DNA of 64,000 nt from Eutrema japonicum (lineage: Eukaryota > Streptophyta > Magnoliopsida > Brassicales > Brassicaceae): NCBI GenBank assembly GCA_030161315.1, contig BSQW01000001.1:45991076-46055075 (forward strand), given 5' to 3'. Positions 22,859-34,739 of the stretch are shown here, one piece after another. The notes beneath the pieces were generated by a model. That model was not told the origin of the DNA. It saw only the letters and a list, made by a program, of their open reading frames with translations, and made no database searches. Position 1 is the stretch's first letter; the number at the start of each line of letters is the position of its first letter. Both the position numbers and the translations under genes were made by a program.

Positions 22859-23062
22859 TGTCTCTCCTTCCGTATATATCTGACTTCGTCTCCTCTTCTC
22901 GCTGTATTCCCAATAATCTCGTCCTTTTCAGAATCAAGAGAGGGAGAGAGAAGAAAGTGGAAAAAGGGAGTGTATGTGAGAGAAGAGAAGAACCCACCAA
23001 AAAGTTTACATTTTTTTTTGTTTTTGTTTTTGAAAAAAGAGAAGCTTTGATTTGTATAAAAG
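22859..23062 (+). promoter_or_regulatory. IAA18 core promoter with TATA box and AuxRE-like word
   Basis: A TATA box-like GTATAAAAG lies at 23054-23062, about 290 bp upstream of the start codon, followed by a CT-rich leader (23080-23125) typical of plant 5' UTRs. TGTCTC at 22859-22864 matches the auxin response factor core element. A single hexamer can occur by chance, so only the TATA box is given weight. Confidence 0.5.
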
Positions 23063-23350
23063 ACCCACTGATCACCTCTCTAGCTTCTCACACCATTTCA
23101 TCTCCCTCTTTCTCTCTCTTATGTTTTCTTAGAAGGGGTTTTGAGAGTTGCAGAGATTTTTTTTTGTTTTAAAAAAGTCTTCACAAAAAGAAGCAAGAAA
23201 GGTTTTAATTTTGACGATTATCAAGATATTGGTTCTCATGGGTTTAGACAAATTTGTTCTTTTGCGTGAACAAGTTGTCAGCTTTTAGACAAAATTTCAT
23301 TATTTGTTTTTCAAGTGTTGGGTCAAAGAACGCAATTTCTCTAAAACCTA

Positions 23351-24904
23351 ATGGAGGGTTGTTCAAGAAACGGTGAAATCGCTCCAAAGCTGCTCCATTT
23401 GATTCCACAAGGGGGAAGAAATTGGTTTCACGATGACAAAACCTCTGTTTACAACACTGAAGAGAAGAAACTTGAGCTAAAGCTTGGACCACCTGGTGAA
23501 GATGAAGACGAAGATGGTACATCGATTATAAGACACATCAAGAAAGAACCCAAAGACAAATCTATCCTCTCTCTCGCTGGCAACCACTTCTCTCCTTCTT
23601 CCACCACCAACAAAACCACATCTCAGAAAAGGTTCAAAATCCTTCTTTTTTTTTACCCCACCCTTTGATTTTACATCTCTCAGTTTTGTTTTTATCTGTT
23701 TTGTATCCTTTTGACATGATGATATTCACTTGATATTAACCAATAATGGTCCCATCATCTGCAAAAAAAAAAAAAAATTCATGTTTGCTTAAGATTGGAT
23801 CTCAAAGTCTACCTTCTCACATGTGCAAGTTTCAATATTTTTACTGCCTTTGTTTTGTTAATGTATTTGCTCTGTTTCACCTTTTTAATCATCTTCAGAT
23901 TCTTTTAAGTATTTCCTCTGTTGTTGCTGTGTGTTTATTAACAAGTTTCTTCCTTTCTTTGATGTATTGTGTTAAAGAACTGCTCCTGGTCCAGTGGTGG
24001 GTTGGCCTCCGGTTCGATCATTCAGGAAGAATTTAGCAAATGGAAGCTCTTCAAAGCTTGGAAACGAGTCCAACTCCAATGGTGTTCTCCTCAAGAACCA
24101 AAAGCGTGAAGATGATACTGGCCGAGGAAAGCCAATGGAACCAAGGAGACAAGGAGGCATGTTCGTGAAGATCAACATGGATGGCGTTCTCATTGGTCGT
24201 AAAGTCGATCTCAATGCGCATAATAGCTACGAGCAGCTATCTTTCACAGTCGACAAGCTCTTTAGAGGTCTTCTTGCAGGTAAGTTTGCCCTTTGACTCT
24301 TTTCTTGACTCTCGCAAAAAGGTTCACAAAAGGTTATTCTTTTGACTCAAATCACATCTCTTTTGTGATTATTGTTTTTTTCTGATGTTATTAGCTCAAA
24401 GAGAATCACTATCATCTGGAGAAGAAGATGAGAAATTAATCACTGGATTATTGGATGGAAATGGAGAATATACTCTTACTTATGAAGACAATGAAGGAGA
24501 CAAGATGCTTGTAGGAGATGTCCCATGGCAGTAAGAATCTTTTTTCCTTTTTTTTTTTTTTCTGAATCTGATTCCTAGTCACATATTCATTATATTTATA
24601 TCTAATCATACTTTGATCAATAACAAACATTACGAATCTTTGTTGGTAATGTTTTTTTAAAGTTTGTGACTTTTTTGATATCACAAAAATTGAATTTTCT
24701 TAATTCTCAGTATGTTTGTATCTTTGGTGAAGAGGCTGCGTGTGATTAAAAGCACTGAGATTTCTTCAGCATTAACATGTAAGTGAAATTTTCGTTCTGA
24801 GATTTGAAAACATTTCACTTGTCTTGTGACTTTATGTGAAATTATAGGATATTTATTTGAGTTTTGCAGATGGGAATGGTAAGCAGGAGAAGATGAGAAG
24901 CTGA
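23351..24904 (+). CDS. IAA18: Aux/IAA transcriptional repressor, IAA18-like
   Basis: Five coding exons (23351-23631, 23978-24279, 24395-24530, 24711-24778, 24870-24904) join in frame to 273 residues, close to the length I recall for Arabidopsis IAA18. Domain I has the LELKLG repression motif that recruits TOPLESS. Domain II has the degron core GWPPVRSFRK near residues 102-111, recognised by TIR1/AFB with auxin. The PB1-type domains III/IV run from FVKINMDGV to GDKMLVGDVPW and mediate pairing with ARFs. The protein acts in the nucleus as a short-lived repressor of auxin genes. It resembles IAA18 more than its paralogue IAA26 at the N terminus (NWFHD) and C terminus (NGKQEKMR). The residue after VPW is read as His across the exon 3/4 junction, where I recall Gln. 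Confidence 0.93.
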
Positions 24905-25453
24905 AGAAAGAACTTTTACAGCTTAAAGAAGTAGAGATGTTATTATTTTGCTTTTGCCTTTTTTCAACTCTGATGAGTTTTGGTCTTGAAAAGTTTCTAA
25001 TTCAAGTCTGATGTACATGGTGGTTTGTTACATCTTCTTTTGACTTTTGAGATTTTCATAGATGAGTTTTGTTGGATTTCAAGATCGGACAATGAAAAGG
25101 AATATTTCGGGTCTTGAGTAAATTACAGACCCTTTTAGGCATTATAGTCTCTTTTGTTTAAAGCTTAGGATCATGATTAGGCACACTTAATGAACACTTT
25201 AAGAACATCAAGTATTATTATAACTCTTTCTGCAAAGCATCCTTTTTGAAAAGAGGAAAAGAAAGAAAATCTTTTTCTCTGCAAAAGTTCTTTAGCTTTC
25301 ATTAACTCTACTTCAGCTATGCAATAGCTGCTATTGTAATGAACTAGGAGAGTGAAAGGTTTTTAAAACATCTAACAACTTTTCTTTTAATGAGTTGTAA
25401 GGACAGATTTTTTAAACCAGTTTCTAATCACATCTTAACACATTTGTCTTGGC

Positions 25454-25464
25454 CAACAGAATTA

Positions 25465-25496
<32 letters not shown>

Positions 25497-25824
25497 GGAA
25501 AGAATGTAAAAATATATTTAACCAAAAAACGTTTGTACAACTAGTGTTACATCGAGTTTATTTTTGAAATTTAAGTAGAGGGGTTTGGACTAGCTTTTTG
25601 TGACAAACCAGATTTGCAATCCATCGTCGTATTTGCGGTCTCCTAATGCTCGAATAGATAAGAGCCTGTTACGCACTTGTTTGTCGATGATCTTGATAAG
25701 ACGTTGCGTGGGAATTGGTGTTTCTCGATGCTTCCTACTGTTCTATTCCTTCCAAATGCTACAGAGAGTGCATTGAAATACATACCTTGTGATAAACCCT
25801 TTAGTTCAACAGAATTATATATAT
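25454..25824 (-). mobile_element. 5'-truncated LINE insertion
   Basis: A direct repeat CAACAGAATTATATATAT flanks the insertion (25454-25471 and 25807-25824). At the left border lies a T run (about 25482-25497), the A-tail read in reverse. The minus strand ends in the C-terminal signature of plant LINE-type reverse transcriptase proteins, KYDDGLQIWFVTKS, with a stop at 25590-25592. Target duplication, A-tail and 5' truncation together are diagnostic of target-primed reverse transcription. Confidence 0.85.
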
Positions 25825-26115
25825 CATTAAAGAAAACATCACTAGACTATATATAATCTTCTGATTAATGATCTAAATATTTGATCTAACATAATAAATA
25901 TTTAAGATTGGGTTGTTGCATACTTGCATGTATGTTGATCTCAAATTTTACTTTTGAAGAAAAAAATTGGTGGCAATAGAATTTTAAGAAAGAGAAAAAT
26001 AGACAATTTGAATGCAGTGAAGAGTCTTTTTCGTTGAGAGACTTGCCTAACTCTTCAAAGCAGCAATATGAGACTCAATAGTTCATTTTTCTTTTGTAGT
26101 CTACATTGATATGAT

Positions 26116-26544
26116 GGCTGATTATGTTTCCTCCACATTTTAGGATCACTCTGTCTATGACAGAAGAATAATATTCTGATTTAAGATCAAGCCATGTTTA
26201 CTCTTATAGTAATGTGTTAGATAAATTAAATTCATCAACATGTTAACGTTAAGTAAAACCGAATCCTAAAAAAATGAGGACTCAATGCTTGCCAACTAAG
26301 TTATTTAAAACATTGGTGCTAGCATTGGTCCTCATTTTGTTTTTCCTTAGATTTAAAACATTGGTGCTAGCATTGAGTCCTCATTTTTTTTAGGATTCGG
26401 TTTTACTTAACGTTAACATGTTGATGAATTTAATTTATCTAACACATTACTATAAGAGTAAACATGGCTTGATCGTAAATCAGAATATTATTCTTCTGTC
26501 ATAGACAGAGTGATCCTAAAATGTGGAGGAAAACATAATCAGCC
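26116..26544. repeat. Near-perfect inverted repeat, 175-bp arms
   Basis: The left arm 26116-26288 and right arm 26370-26544 are reverse complements differing at only about three positions (two single-base indels and one substitution). The 81-bp spacer contains a short direct repeat (AACATTGGTGCTAGCATTG at about 26308 and 26354). A transcript would fold into a long, nearly perfect hairpin. No terminal target duplication was identified. Confidence 0.9.
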
Positions 26545-29540
26545 ACCAAGGTTTGATCCTAAGGAAATGCTTCAAATTCTAAGGAAAAACAAAATTCCAA
26601 TGACCAATGCTCACGAAAAGCCCGAATTCTAAGGAAAATGAAGTTTAATCATTGAGAAAACAATGTTACATCATGGATGAAAAAATAGAGAATCTAAGAA
26701 TGCTTGCCAATTAAGTTATTTGAAATTTTCAATGATATTTATATGGAATAGTGACAATAAAGTCTGGTCTCAACGACAATGAAAGGAATGATATAGTCCG
26801 ATAGGAAGAATATTCAATATCCATTCATCAGCAGCAGAATATACTATCTAAGGATACTAATCAACAAGTTAAAAATACCACAAAGTTTTGACGAAATTCA
26901 AAAATTCAAATCAGCATGGTATGCAATTGACAACTATGAAAGCAACTATCAGATTTTGTAGCAAGTTTCGCAGGTTCCTACAAATCTCAATATAAGACTA
27001 CAAATAAATAAACAAACATTATTTACCATTTTACCTTACCGCAAAATAATATTAAATACATTTTTTTTTGCAGAAAGTAAAAAGTCTTATTTTTTGCAAT
27101 GTATTATAAAGTCATACCAGCTTCGCTACTACACATGTGAGTGAATCAGATCAACTAAAAGACTACATCTATAATACACTAGACTCTTTCTACTCTTATC
27201 TCATTAATAAATAACATATTATTTAACGTTAGTTAAAATTCATCAAATGTTTACTATTCTTTTATGTTAACTAAAAAAATACTTAATATTAGTTAAAGTT
27301 CATCAAATGTTTACTGTGAAATATCAAATTCAAAATTTGGATATTATGCTATCGGATAGACATTTTAAAATGATAAAAAACAGTCTTTCAGACATACAAA
27401 TATACAAAGTAAATATATAAAAATCATACACTCATCAAGAGTCTTTCCTTAATACAAAGCAAAATTGAACACTATGAGAATTATCCAAAAATGGGAAAGG
27501 AGATGTTAAAAGATACGATATAAACATATATTAAATGAATGCTTTTTCAGTTTTCTAAAATATCAAACAATTCTTTTTCCATTCTTATTTCTATACACAT
27601 GACATATATATAGTCCAAACATATTGAGAAAACATGTTAGTATTTTAATTAGGTAAAAATTAGGTGCTTTATTATTATTTTACTTAATAAAATATATAAT
27701 ATTATAAACAAATACAAGTAGGAGAAAGCGATACGTCATATTTTAAAAAGAAAATTTATGTAAATCTATTAGTTATGCTTTTGATAATTTAAAAGTTACT
27801 AGCCAAAAAAAAACAAACCAAATTATTAATACAAAACGCAGATGAAAAACCTAATATACTAATGAAAGACCATGTTTTGCTCTTGGAAAGCCATATTAAA
27901 AGGGGTATAAAATTTGGTGTTGTCGAGAAACCGTTGTCCAAAAAGATATGAGATTTGATGTTGTAAAAAAAATTGAATCTCAAGGGAAATAATATTCATG
28001 TTATTCTACATTTTTTATGGAACTAGAATTTGACAGCGGTCTATAAACTAAAATGAAAGATTAAGAGAGAATAGAGGACGAACAATCTAACGAACAAAAA
28101 AGGTGTTTATATTACACCAACAAAAGGTGTTTATATTTAGAATATTATATTTATTTCAATAATCATTTTGTTTATAATAGATATTCATCTGAATGTTGAC
28201 TATTTTTCTATAATTTGTAAAATTAAAATTAATTAATTACCAGTTTACTTTCATAAACAACGATTGCATTTTAGATTACCATTTTACAAATAGTTTAAAA
28301 AATTAAACTATTATGTTACCAACTTACCATCAAGTGTGATAATATTATACCCCATCTACTAAATACAAACAGAAAGTTTGCATTTGAAAGTTAGATATTG
28401 CAACAAGTCAACAACATTGTGCCTAGATTTCGATTTTTTTGGTACTATTGTCGATCTCTACAATATTTGATTTCGACAGTCAAGAAAAATTCTTTAAGAG
28501 GTGGATTTTCCCAAGTTGGTCATGGACATACAATTGTACAAAACTTGGTGTGTGTTCGTATTGTAAATGTGTAATCCATTAAATTTAGAGTCATTGACAT
28601 TTGTCTCGTTTTCACAATCGTCAAAGGAAAGAATATACTCCAGAGTACTCCAGTTGTCTTCGCAGACCGGACGTTGACCAAAAGCATCTGAAGTAATAAA
28701 AATACTCAAGAATTCAAATAAGTATTCATAAAACGGTCCATTACCCCATTTAAACCGATCAATCAGTGTCATTGATTATGTTTTAGCCATTAAGAAGGAA
28801 AATATATTATCTTAACGAGCACTTTTAATTAGTACAATTGTTTTTTAAAAGAATGGAGATATAGAGGGAAATGATTAATCATGGGAATAAAAGGTTTAAT
28901 TCTTCATATATAGCATAATGTATTTTTTTAATTAAAATAAATTTGTAGTATTTAGTATGCTCTTAATGCTTTATAATTTTCTTATTTCATCAGTTTTGTG
29001 TGTGTAAGATTTGTAGTATTTAGACAATCAAGCAATAACTAATAAGAACAAAATTTAATGGAGATATATCATTAGAGGAATGTAAATAAATAAAATGACA
29101 AAATTAATTAATTAATAAAAAGAGGGGATTTGCAAGAGGATTAGTTTCCTAATTTACTAATTTGTTTAAAAAAAATAAACAAAAAATGGAAAGAATAAGA
29201 ATCGAACAAGCAATGATGGGGGCAAAAACCATTTAGTGACCAGGGACAGTTACAGAAAAACAGCCACGAATTTCGTTTAGATTTGGTAACATTTTTAATA
29301 CAAATTTTAATTTTTGCATCCGATCAGCCTTAACTTAAATCCGTCCCTGGCTCCATACATAAAGACATTAGTTCTTGTTGGAGGCAGAGAAACCATTTTT
29401 TTAATTCATTTGAAGGTGAGTTCTACTTTTTATTTACTTTTTTTCAGATTGTTGTTACATTGCGTGTAATTTCATAATGATTTTCTTCTTTTTGTAATTG
29501 ATTTTCATTAAGCAATACAATTTTTAACTGTTTCTCGAAT
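26545..29540. other. Intergenic DNA between IAA18 and IQD27
   Basis: The sequence is AT-rich with no recognisable gene. A 92-codon minus-strand open frame at 28494-28772 is not low-complexity, but it resembles no family I know. The words 'tgcttgcca' and 'aagttattt' from the inverted repeat recur once near 26700. Confidence 0.35.
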
Positions 29541-30056
29541 ATAAAAATGATTCCAAAGTTTTTTTTTTGTGTGTGTGTGTCTCTCTCCATGACATCATTT
29601 TTGTATTGCGTGATTCACGTTTTCACGAGGTCGTGTCAGATCGTTTTTGAATTTTATTTATTTTTTTTCTTCAAAAATATTTTATTTATTTTTTACCCAA
29701 ATTCTACACTCAGTGAAAAATTCGCATTACATATTTTATTTCATGATTACAAAGTGAGAAAATATAAGTAATATGTTTTTGAACCATTTTATTCATAGTA
29801 ATCCTCTTCTTTTAGCTATATTCATGTCAATGTTCTATAGTGGGATGCTTTGGATTTTTGTGATGAAATAAAAATAAAAGCTTGAAAAGTAGTAAAAGAG
29901 ATTTAAAAAATCAATGTAATTTTTTTTTCCTCTCTGCATACAAAACCTTCTTTTTGGGTATTCGTGAATCTTTTTGTCATTCTTAAAAAAACTTTCTGAA
30001 TCGTCACATCCACAGGCTACAAAAAAAGAAAGTGTTGTTGGTTCTTCTATATCGAG

Positions 30057-31235
30057 ATGGGCAGAGTAGCGAGATGGTTCAACGGATTGTTTAGCACGAA
30101 GAAGAGCAGAGAAAGAAAGAGCCGCGTTTCCGGCGATGATTCTGACAAAGGCGGTGAAGATTCCGGCTACCGCAATCTCCCGGCGGATCCTGTTCGGTTG
30201 ACAAGTTTTCTGACGGATAAAGAGAAGGAACAGAACAAGCACGCGATTGCGGTTGCAACCGCTACGGCCACTGCCGCGGAAGCAGCAGTTTCTGCGGCTA
30301 AAGCGGCTGCGGCAGTGGTTAGACTTACCGGTGAAGGAAGAGTCATCACGAGGGAAGAGCGGTGGGCAGCGGTGAAAATTCAAAAAGTCTTCAGGGGCTC
30401 TTTGGTAATTTCCGCATCTTCAAAACGTGTTAAATTTGGCAAAATGTGTTTAATTTGTTCTTCAAACAAAACAAAATTTGGTTTTTATGGTTAGGCGAGG
30501 AAAGCATTAAGAGGTTTGAAAGGTATAGTGAAGCTACAAGCTCTAGTGAGAGGATACTTGGTAAGGAAACGCGCGGCTGCGATGCTGCAAAGCATACAAG
30601 CTTTGATCAGAGTCCAAACCACGATGCGATCTAAACGCATTAACCGCTGCCTCAACAAAGAGTATAAGATGGTTCAACCTCGAGAGTCCCTTGTAAGAAC
30701 CAACCCATCTCACTTCCTTTGTCTTCTTGTTCTTTAAGCCAAAAACAAAGACTAAAAGTGTGTTCTCTATTAATAAATAGGATAAGTTCGATGAGGCGGC
30801 GTACGATGAGAGACGTCCAAAGATTGTAGAGGTCGACGACAGATACAAAAGGAGATCGAAATCTAAGGAAGTGCACAACGTTGTGGCAATGTCTGAATAT
30901 GGAAACGATTTTGTTTACAAAGGGAATGATTTGGAGTTGAGCTTCTCGGAGGAGAAGTGGAAGTTTGCGACGGCGCATAACACACCGAGATTCTCGTCTT
31001 CGTCGCACCATCACGCAGCTAATAATCGCTATAACGTAACGAAGTGTCATGGTAAGAGTGTTTGTGGGAACGCTTTGTGTGAGTATGGAATGAGTAGTCC
31101 TGGCTACATGGAGGAAACGCAGTCGTTTAAGGCGAAGCTGCGTTCGCATAGCGCACCCCGTCAACGATCTGAGAGGAAGCGGTTGTCTCTAGATGAGGTT
31201 ATGGGGTTTAGGAGTAGCGTTAGCGACGAGAGATT

Positions 31236-31268
<33 letters not shown>

Positions 31269-31308
31269 ACAACTGCAACGCTATTCTTGTTCTTATGATC
31301 CGCGCTGA
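30057..31308 (+). CDS. IQD27: IQ67-domain calmodulin-binding protein, IQD27-like
   Basis: Three exons (30057-30404, 30495-30692, 30781-31308) join in phase 0 to a 357-residue protein. The N terminus is short and basic (MGRVARWFNGLF), as in the IQD family. An alanine-rich helix (residues about 60-85) precedes the IQ67 domain, which begins at AAVKIQKVFRGSLARKALR and continues with LQALVRGYLVRKRAA and LQSIQALIRVQ. It spans exons 1-2 with the conserved phase-0 intron. IQD proteins bind calmodulin and associate with microtubules and the plasma membrane or nucleus. The C-terminal part has the usual short motif SHSAPRQR and a run of 12 glutamines encoded by CAG/CAA. Order and length fit Arabidopsis At1g51960. 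Confidence 0.92.
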
Positions 31309-31687
31309 CTTTTATTATTGTAAATTTGCTTCTCATGATTTTTCAAAACGTATTTTTTTTCCCCATGAATTTAACAACAAATTTTCATTGCTTAAGCAAA
31401 TTCTGGGTTCTACTTTTGGAAATCTTAGTTTTAAATCACAGAGCAAAACCTTCAAACAAAAATGTGTCATCTGATTTCTTCTGAATCAAATCTTTCAGCT
31501 TCAGGTACTAGTTCTCGCACAAATTGCCATTGTAAATCATATAATACACTAATCTGATCATCAGGCAGTCTTACGGAGAAGACATGACTTCATTTGTGAA
31601 GAGCTCATTGAAGAAACTCAAGAATCTGCAGTTTCCATTCTTTAGCCAAGGATCATTCTCAAAACCTCATTTCGCTAATTTACGGGG

Positions 31688-33735
31688 TTACAAAGGGCTG
31701 ACCACCCAACCAGTTATCGGATTCTTCCTACGAATCCGTGATTTTCCATGAGAGCCAGATTGCAGCCGTTCAAGCACAGTGTAAGTAATGGAATCCGGTG
31801 TGAGTCCTTGCTGTTTCATCTTTGTGTACAGATCAACTGCTTCCGCGGTTCTCCCGCTCTTCTCTAGACAATCAAGCAAAATGTTGTACGTCACAATGTT
31901 CGGTTGACACCCTTTAACAAGCATCTCTTCAAACAATCTATACGCCATTTCGACTCTCTCTGTTTTCCCAAAGCATTCCATCAGAGTGCTGTATGTGACC
32001 ACATCAGGGTCTAGTCCTTTTTCTTGCATTTCTTTGAATCTCACATGGGCTTCATCAACATCACCGTTCTTCCCCAGACAATTAATCAAAGAGTTGTAAG
32101 AAACAATGTCGGGTTTACAGTCACTATTCTCAAGCTCCTCAAAGACTTTGACAGCCTCATCAACTTCTCCAACCCGACCGAAACTGGAGATAAGTATATT
32201 GTATGTGAATATATCTGGAGAAGGACCATCCTTTTTCATTTTCTCGAAGAGATCATGAATATGAGATATTTGCTTTAGCTTCCCAAGCGCCGAGAACACG
32301 GTGTTGTACATCATAGTATCGGTAACTACGCCTTTCTCATGAATCTTGCTCAACATCTCTATAGCTTCAACGGTTTTACCCGCACCGCACAAACTCTCTA
32401 GCATCGACATATAACTGTCTCTCTCTCCTTTCACAGGGAAGCTCCACATATCACAAAATAGCCGGTGAGCCTCACTTACATGCCCTAATTTGCTCAGCGT
32501 TCTAACCAAGTAAGAATATATCCCCTGAGTCATATACCTTTTCGACATCTCCACGATTCCATCTAACTTCACAAGCTGACCTTGAGCTACTAAAAGATTC
32601 AAAACCAGACTATACGTATACTCGTTGGGTCGACAACCCGTTTCCACCATTTTAGAGAAAACCTGAATAGCTTTATCAACCATTTTGCCTTTTGCAAGAA
32701 CTTGCATCAGAGTATTGTAACCAACAACGTTAAGAGTAAGCCCTTGAGATATCATCTCACTGAATAGAGCAACTGCTTGACTATATTTCCCAATCCTCCC
32801 CATGGTCCTGATCATAATCGTGTAAGAATATTCATCTCCTCTACAATGCCTTTTCTTCATGTCTTGGAAAACTTGGCAAGCCTGATCAATCTGACAAAAG
32901 GCTGCACAGCATTATACATGAAACTCAACTGATAAATTTTAGACCAAACACAGTTGCTTAGTTTGTAACAGTGAGAGCTCAAAGAAAGTACCTTTTCATG
33001 TTTAGCCAAAGCATCAAGCAACATATTGTAAGCGAAGATGTCGAGTTTATGCCCTCCTCTTCTAATCTCGCAATACACATCGTATGCTTTTGAAGAATCA
33101 CGAGATCTTAAGTAAGCTTGAAGCAGACACTTGTAGGTGAAAGAGTTCATCTTCAATTCCCATTTCTTCACCAATCTTAAGCACAATTGTAAATCTTCGA
33201 AGAAACCGATTAAGATATTCACGGTGGAGATATTGCCACGGACGTTAGATTTCACCATCAGGTCGAGAATCGAGCGGACACGATCGAATCTGTCCGGGAG
33301 ATTTGACCTAGAGAGGATTAAGATGATGCGATTGTAGAGGAAAGGGTCACTGTGAGAGCTAGGGCAAACGGAGGGAACGAACTGGAAGAACTCGACGGCG
33401 AGGCGAGGGCAATTTAGGGATTTGAGGATCTCGGAAGCTTCGTCGGGAGTGAGGGAGAGTGAAAGTGAAGAGAGATAATCAGAGAGGTCAGAGAAAGCAT
33501 CAGAAGAAGCTCGGACAAGGAGATTGGTAGCTCGGCAGATGAGATTGCGGCGAGGAAGAGGGTAGCCGCGTACGTCGGCGGGGAGAGGATTAGGAAGGGA
33601 AACTTCGGCGGAGAGAGAGCGCCCGGAGGGAGATGATGATGTAACCTTGGCGACATACTTAGTGGCGTATCTCCGACGGTTGGTTACGGTGATCGCATCG
33701 ACGTGGTCGAGGAAGCGGCGGCGAAGAAGCCTCAT
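31688..33735 (-). CDS. ABO5: Mitochondrial pentatricopeptide repeat protein, ABO5-like
   Basis: Two exons (33735-32992 and 32890-31688) join in phase 0 across a 101-bp intron to 648 residues. The N terminus is rich in Arg with few acidic residues (MRLLRRRF, then RRRYATKY), consistent with a mitochondrial presequence. From about residue 100 onward the protein is made of tandem 35-residue P-type PPR repeats (for example YNTLMQVLAKGKMVDKAIQV and TYNILISSFGRVGEVDEAVK). No DYW or E domain follows, so it is a P-class RNA-binding factor. The Arabidopsis orthologue I infer (At1g51965, ABA OVERLY-SENSITIVE 5) is needed for splicing of a mitochondrial nad2 intron. Position between IQD27 and a B3 gene supports orthology. 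Confidence 0.9.
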
Positions 33736-34110
33736 GTTTTGCGGCGGAGAAGGAAACGAGCTCTCGTCGTAGAGATGATTGTTTATATTTTAAATGGGCC
33801 CAAATTTGCATAAATGGGCCACAAATTGACTACTGTCCATTTATTTCTATTTCAACTTCTTTGTGAATTATTGTCGAAAACGAATCGGTGTAGTTTTTTT
33901 TTTTTTTTTTGTAATGGCTTGAATAATTTTCATGAATGAATAGACTAAAAGATCAATAAATAAAATAATATTGTTATTATTTTTTCAGTAGACTCATAAA
34001 ACTAACAAAGAAAACAAAAGATATCGTAATTAAATTAAAACCCCTAACTAAATATTAGAAAAGCTCTTAGATATTCTAGAAAAAGTAAAATAAGATAAAA
34101 ATAAGAGCAA
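33736..34110. other. Region upstream of the PPR gene
   Basis: The sequence is AT-rich with a T run at 33896-33910 and no gene. It should contain the ABO5 promoter on the minus strand. No clear TATA box stands out. Confidence 0.35.
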
Positions 34111-34734
34111 CTATTTAATATGATGTAAGAAAAATCTATTAGAAGAATTAACCCAACAAAGTCCAATTTCATCGTTTGCTTTTAAACTTTGATCTCTGGC
34201 GATATCGTATCATCCTGTTTTAAGACCATCTCCAATGTATTGCTCTATTTTTTATTCTAAAATAGAGCAACTCTATTTTGGAGTTGAGTTTTACTCCAAT
34301 ACCACTCTATTTTAGAGTTAAAAATAGAGTAATGAACAAAAAAATAGAGTTGACTCTAAATATAGAGCCAAATATTAAAAACTCTATTTTTGGCTCTAAA
34401 ATAGAGTTGGGTTGGAGAAAAATTGACTCTAAAATAGAGTTTGGAACAAAAAATAGAGATGGGTTGGAGATGCCCTAAGGAGATACTTTCCATTGATGAG
34501 CTTTATTAACGTTACAGTGTATTCAGAACCCGCAACAAGAACCTTCACTTCAACACCCTTTTCTGTTGCCATATTTTCGACCATATCAGGTCCCATCTCA
34601 GGAATTATAGAAGCTTCAAATTTGTGTTTCGGTAGATTAAGTCCAAAGCGAAAATCACTGTCGGTTAAATTCTTCTTTATGATCCATAGATCATATGGAG
34701 TTAAACTCAAATCCAAATTAGGTTCTTGAGCCAT
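34111..34734 (-). pseudogene. B3-domain gene broken by a MITE
   Basis: The minus-strand frame opens at 34734 and encodes DLWIIKKNLTDSDFRFGL and LPKHKFE, the start of an Arabidopsis-type plant-specific B3 DNA-binding domain, then GSEYTVTLIKLINGKYLL. There a 252-bp MITE interrupts it. Beyond the MITE (34220-34111) the same frame resumes and ends with LKANDEIGLCW and a TAG stop. Just after the insertion is a TGA where relatives in my memory have a tryptophan. Position matches the putative B3 gene At1g51970. The short length (about 125 codons without the MITE) fits these small B3 proteins. It is probably a pseudogene, unless a truncated protein is made. Confidence 0.75.
34224..34475. mobile_element. 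Tourist-like MITE inside the B3 gene
   Basis: It is flanked by TAA at 34221-34223 and 34476-34478. The ends GACCATCTCCAA and (reverse complement) GGGCATCTCCAA form a terminal inverted repeat. The interior is made of 'tctattttagag' type words and has no coding potential. The 3-bp TAA duplication fits PIF/Harbinger MITEs. Removing it rejoins the B3 reading frame. Confidence 0.88.
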
Positions 34735-34739
34735 ATTCT

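Noticed and set aside
28494..28772. 92-codon minus-strand gene
   Set aside because: The composition is reasonable, but no motif, splice context or family could be recognised.
29547..29771. Small gene upstream of IQD27
   Set aside because: The open frame is Phe-rich from T runs and has no conserved features.
31193..31474. Ser/Asn-rich protein overlapping IQD27
   Set aside because: This is an out-of-frame reading of the CAG/CAA repeat of IQD27.
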